Shown piece after piece: positions 63,506-64,000 of a DNA stretch of 64,000 bases. The position numbers and the translations under genes are program-made. How positions within the stretch are numbered: the stretch's first letter is position 1; each line of letters starts with the position of its first letter. The notes beneath the pieces were generated by a model that was not told the DNA's origin, made no database searches, and saw only the letters and a list, made by a program, of their open reading frames with translations. The DNA is from Sorex araneus (lineage: Eukaryota > Chordata > Mammalia > Eulipotyphla > Soricidae): NCBI RefSeq assembly GCF_027595985.1, contig NC_073308.1, positions 13,670,511 to 13,734,510 on the forward strand, in the 5' to 3' direction.

Positions 63506-64000
63506 GGAGGGATGAGGGGGCTGGGCGGGGCACAGATGAAGTAAGACTGTAAGTAAGAGCGCCCGGCCCTGTGGCGCTCGCCGTGAGTCTGTGAGGCAGC
63601 GGTGACTCACTCAGTCCTCCCTCACTGTGGATGTTGGAACACCCGCCCTGAGAAATCACTGGGTGACTCTCAGCCCAGGAGCAGCCCAGCCTCCCAGGCG
63701 TAGCTCACAGCACGGTGGGCTGTGGAAGAAATGAAGACATTCAACTGCGTGGAGATACTCAAGTAAAAATGAGAACGATTAAACAGCAAATGCTAATAGT
63801 GGTTGGTCTGAAGAGGGTACACTCAGCTGACCCCCGCGGACCCCCAGCCCAGCTTCATGGTCTCCTGTGCATCATCGGTGAAGCTCTTTAGCGGCACAGC
63901 GAGGAGGCCCCTCCCGAGAAACCCCTGAACTCACATAAGTCAATAACCAGCACAAGCTGCCGTGTCGGGGCCGGGCCGGGAGATAGTGGGGCCCATCCCG

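Overview
This is a mammalian genomic window with intron-split genes, CpG-poor introns, dense short retroposons and long microsatellites. The abundant SINE is a tRNA-headed element. It opens with a variant of GGGCTGGAGCGATAGCACAG, carries the body phrase GAGTGCAGAGCCAGGAGTAA and ends in GTGACCCAAAAAGC plus poly(A). I recognise it from memory as the shrew (Sorex) type SINE, so the likely source is a shrew or close eulipotyphlan. That assignment is recall, not a search result.

Layout, left to right. Positions 1-17059 (+) hold the last ten coding exons of copine-5 (CPNE5): the end of the second C2 domain, the linker and the whole copine/vWA domain. The first intron in view contains a solo ERV-type LTR with a perfect 6-bp target-site duplication. 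Positions 20761-21786 (-) hold an intact single-exon class A GPCR reading frame of 341 residues, galanin-receptor/GPR151-like, with several signature motifs altered. Positions 27831-54474 (-) hold thirteen coding exons that assemble without a frame break into an 820-residue RAB44: EF-hands, coiled coil, proline-rich linker and a C-terminal Rab GTPase ending in -CCA. From 54486 to 64000 is RAB44 5' flank, with an N-gap at 55111-55494, SINEs, CT/CA repeats and a complete 679-bp retroelement.

CPNE5 and RAB44 are tail to tail, as I remember them on human 6p21 (CDKN1A-RAB44-CPNE5), so CDKN1A should lie beyond the right edge. The genes do not form a pathway. CPNE5 is a calcium-dependent phospholipid-binding protein, RAB44 a large vesicle-traffic GTPase, and the receptor a membrane protein. 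I know of no annotated human receptor gene between CPNE5 and RAB44, so the GPCR is the most notable item here.

The rest is repeat-driven: more than fifty SINE copies of at least two related subtypes, LINE-like 3' ends, two complete copies of what looks like a 600-680-bp composite non-autonomous retroelement with a GC-rich head and AT-rich tail, and many microsatellites, several growing directly from SINE tails. Most long open frames in the window are antisense shadows of GC-rich exons or translations of simple repeats, and they are not annotated.
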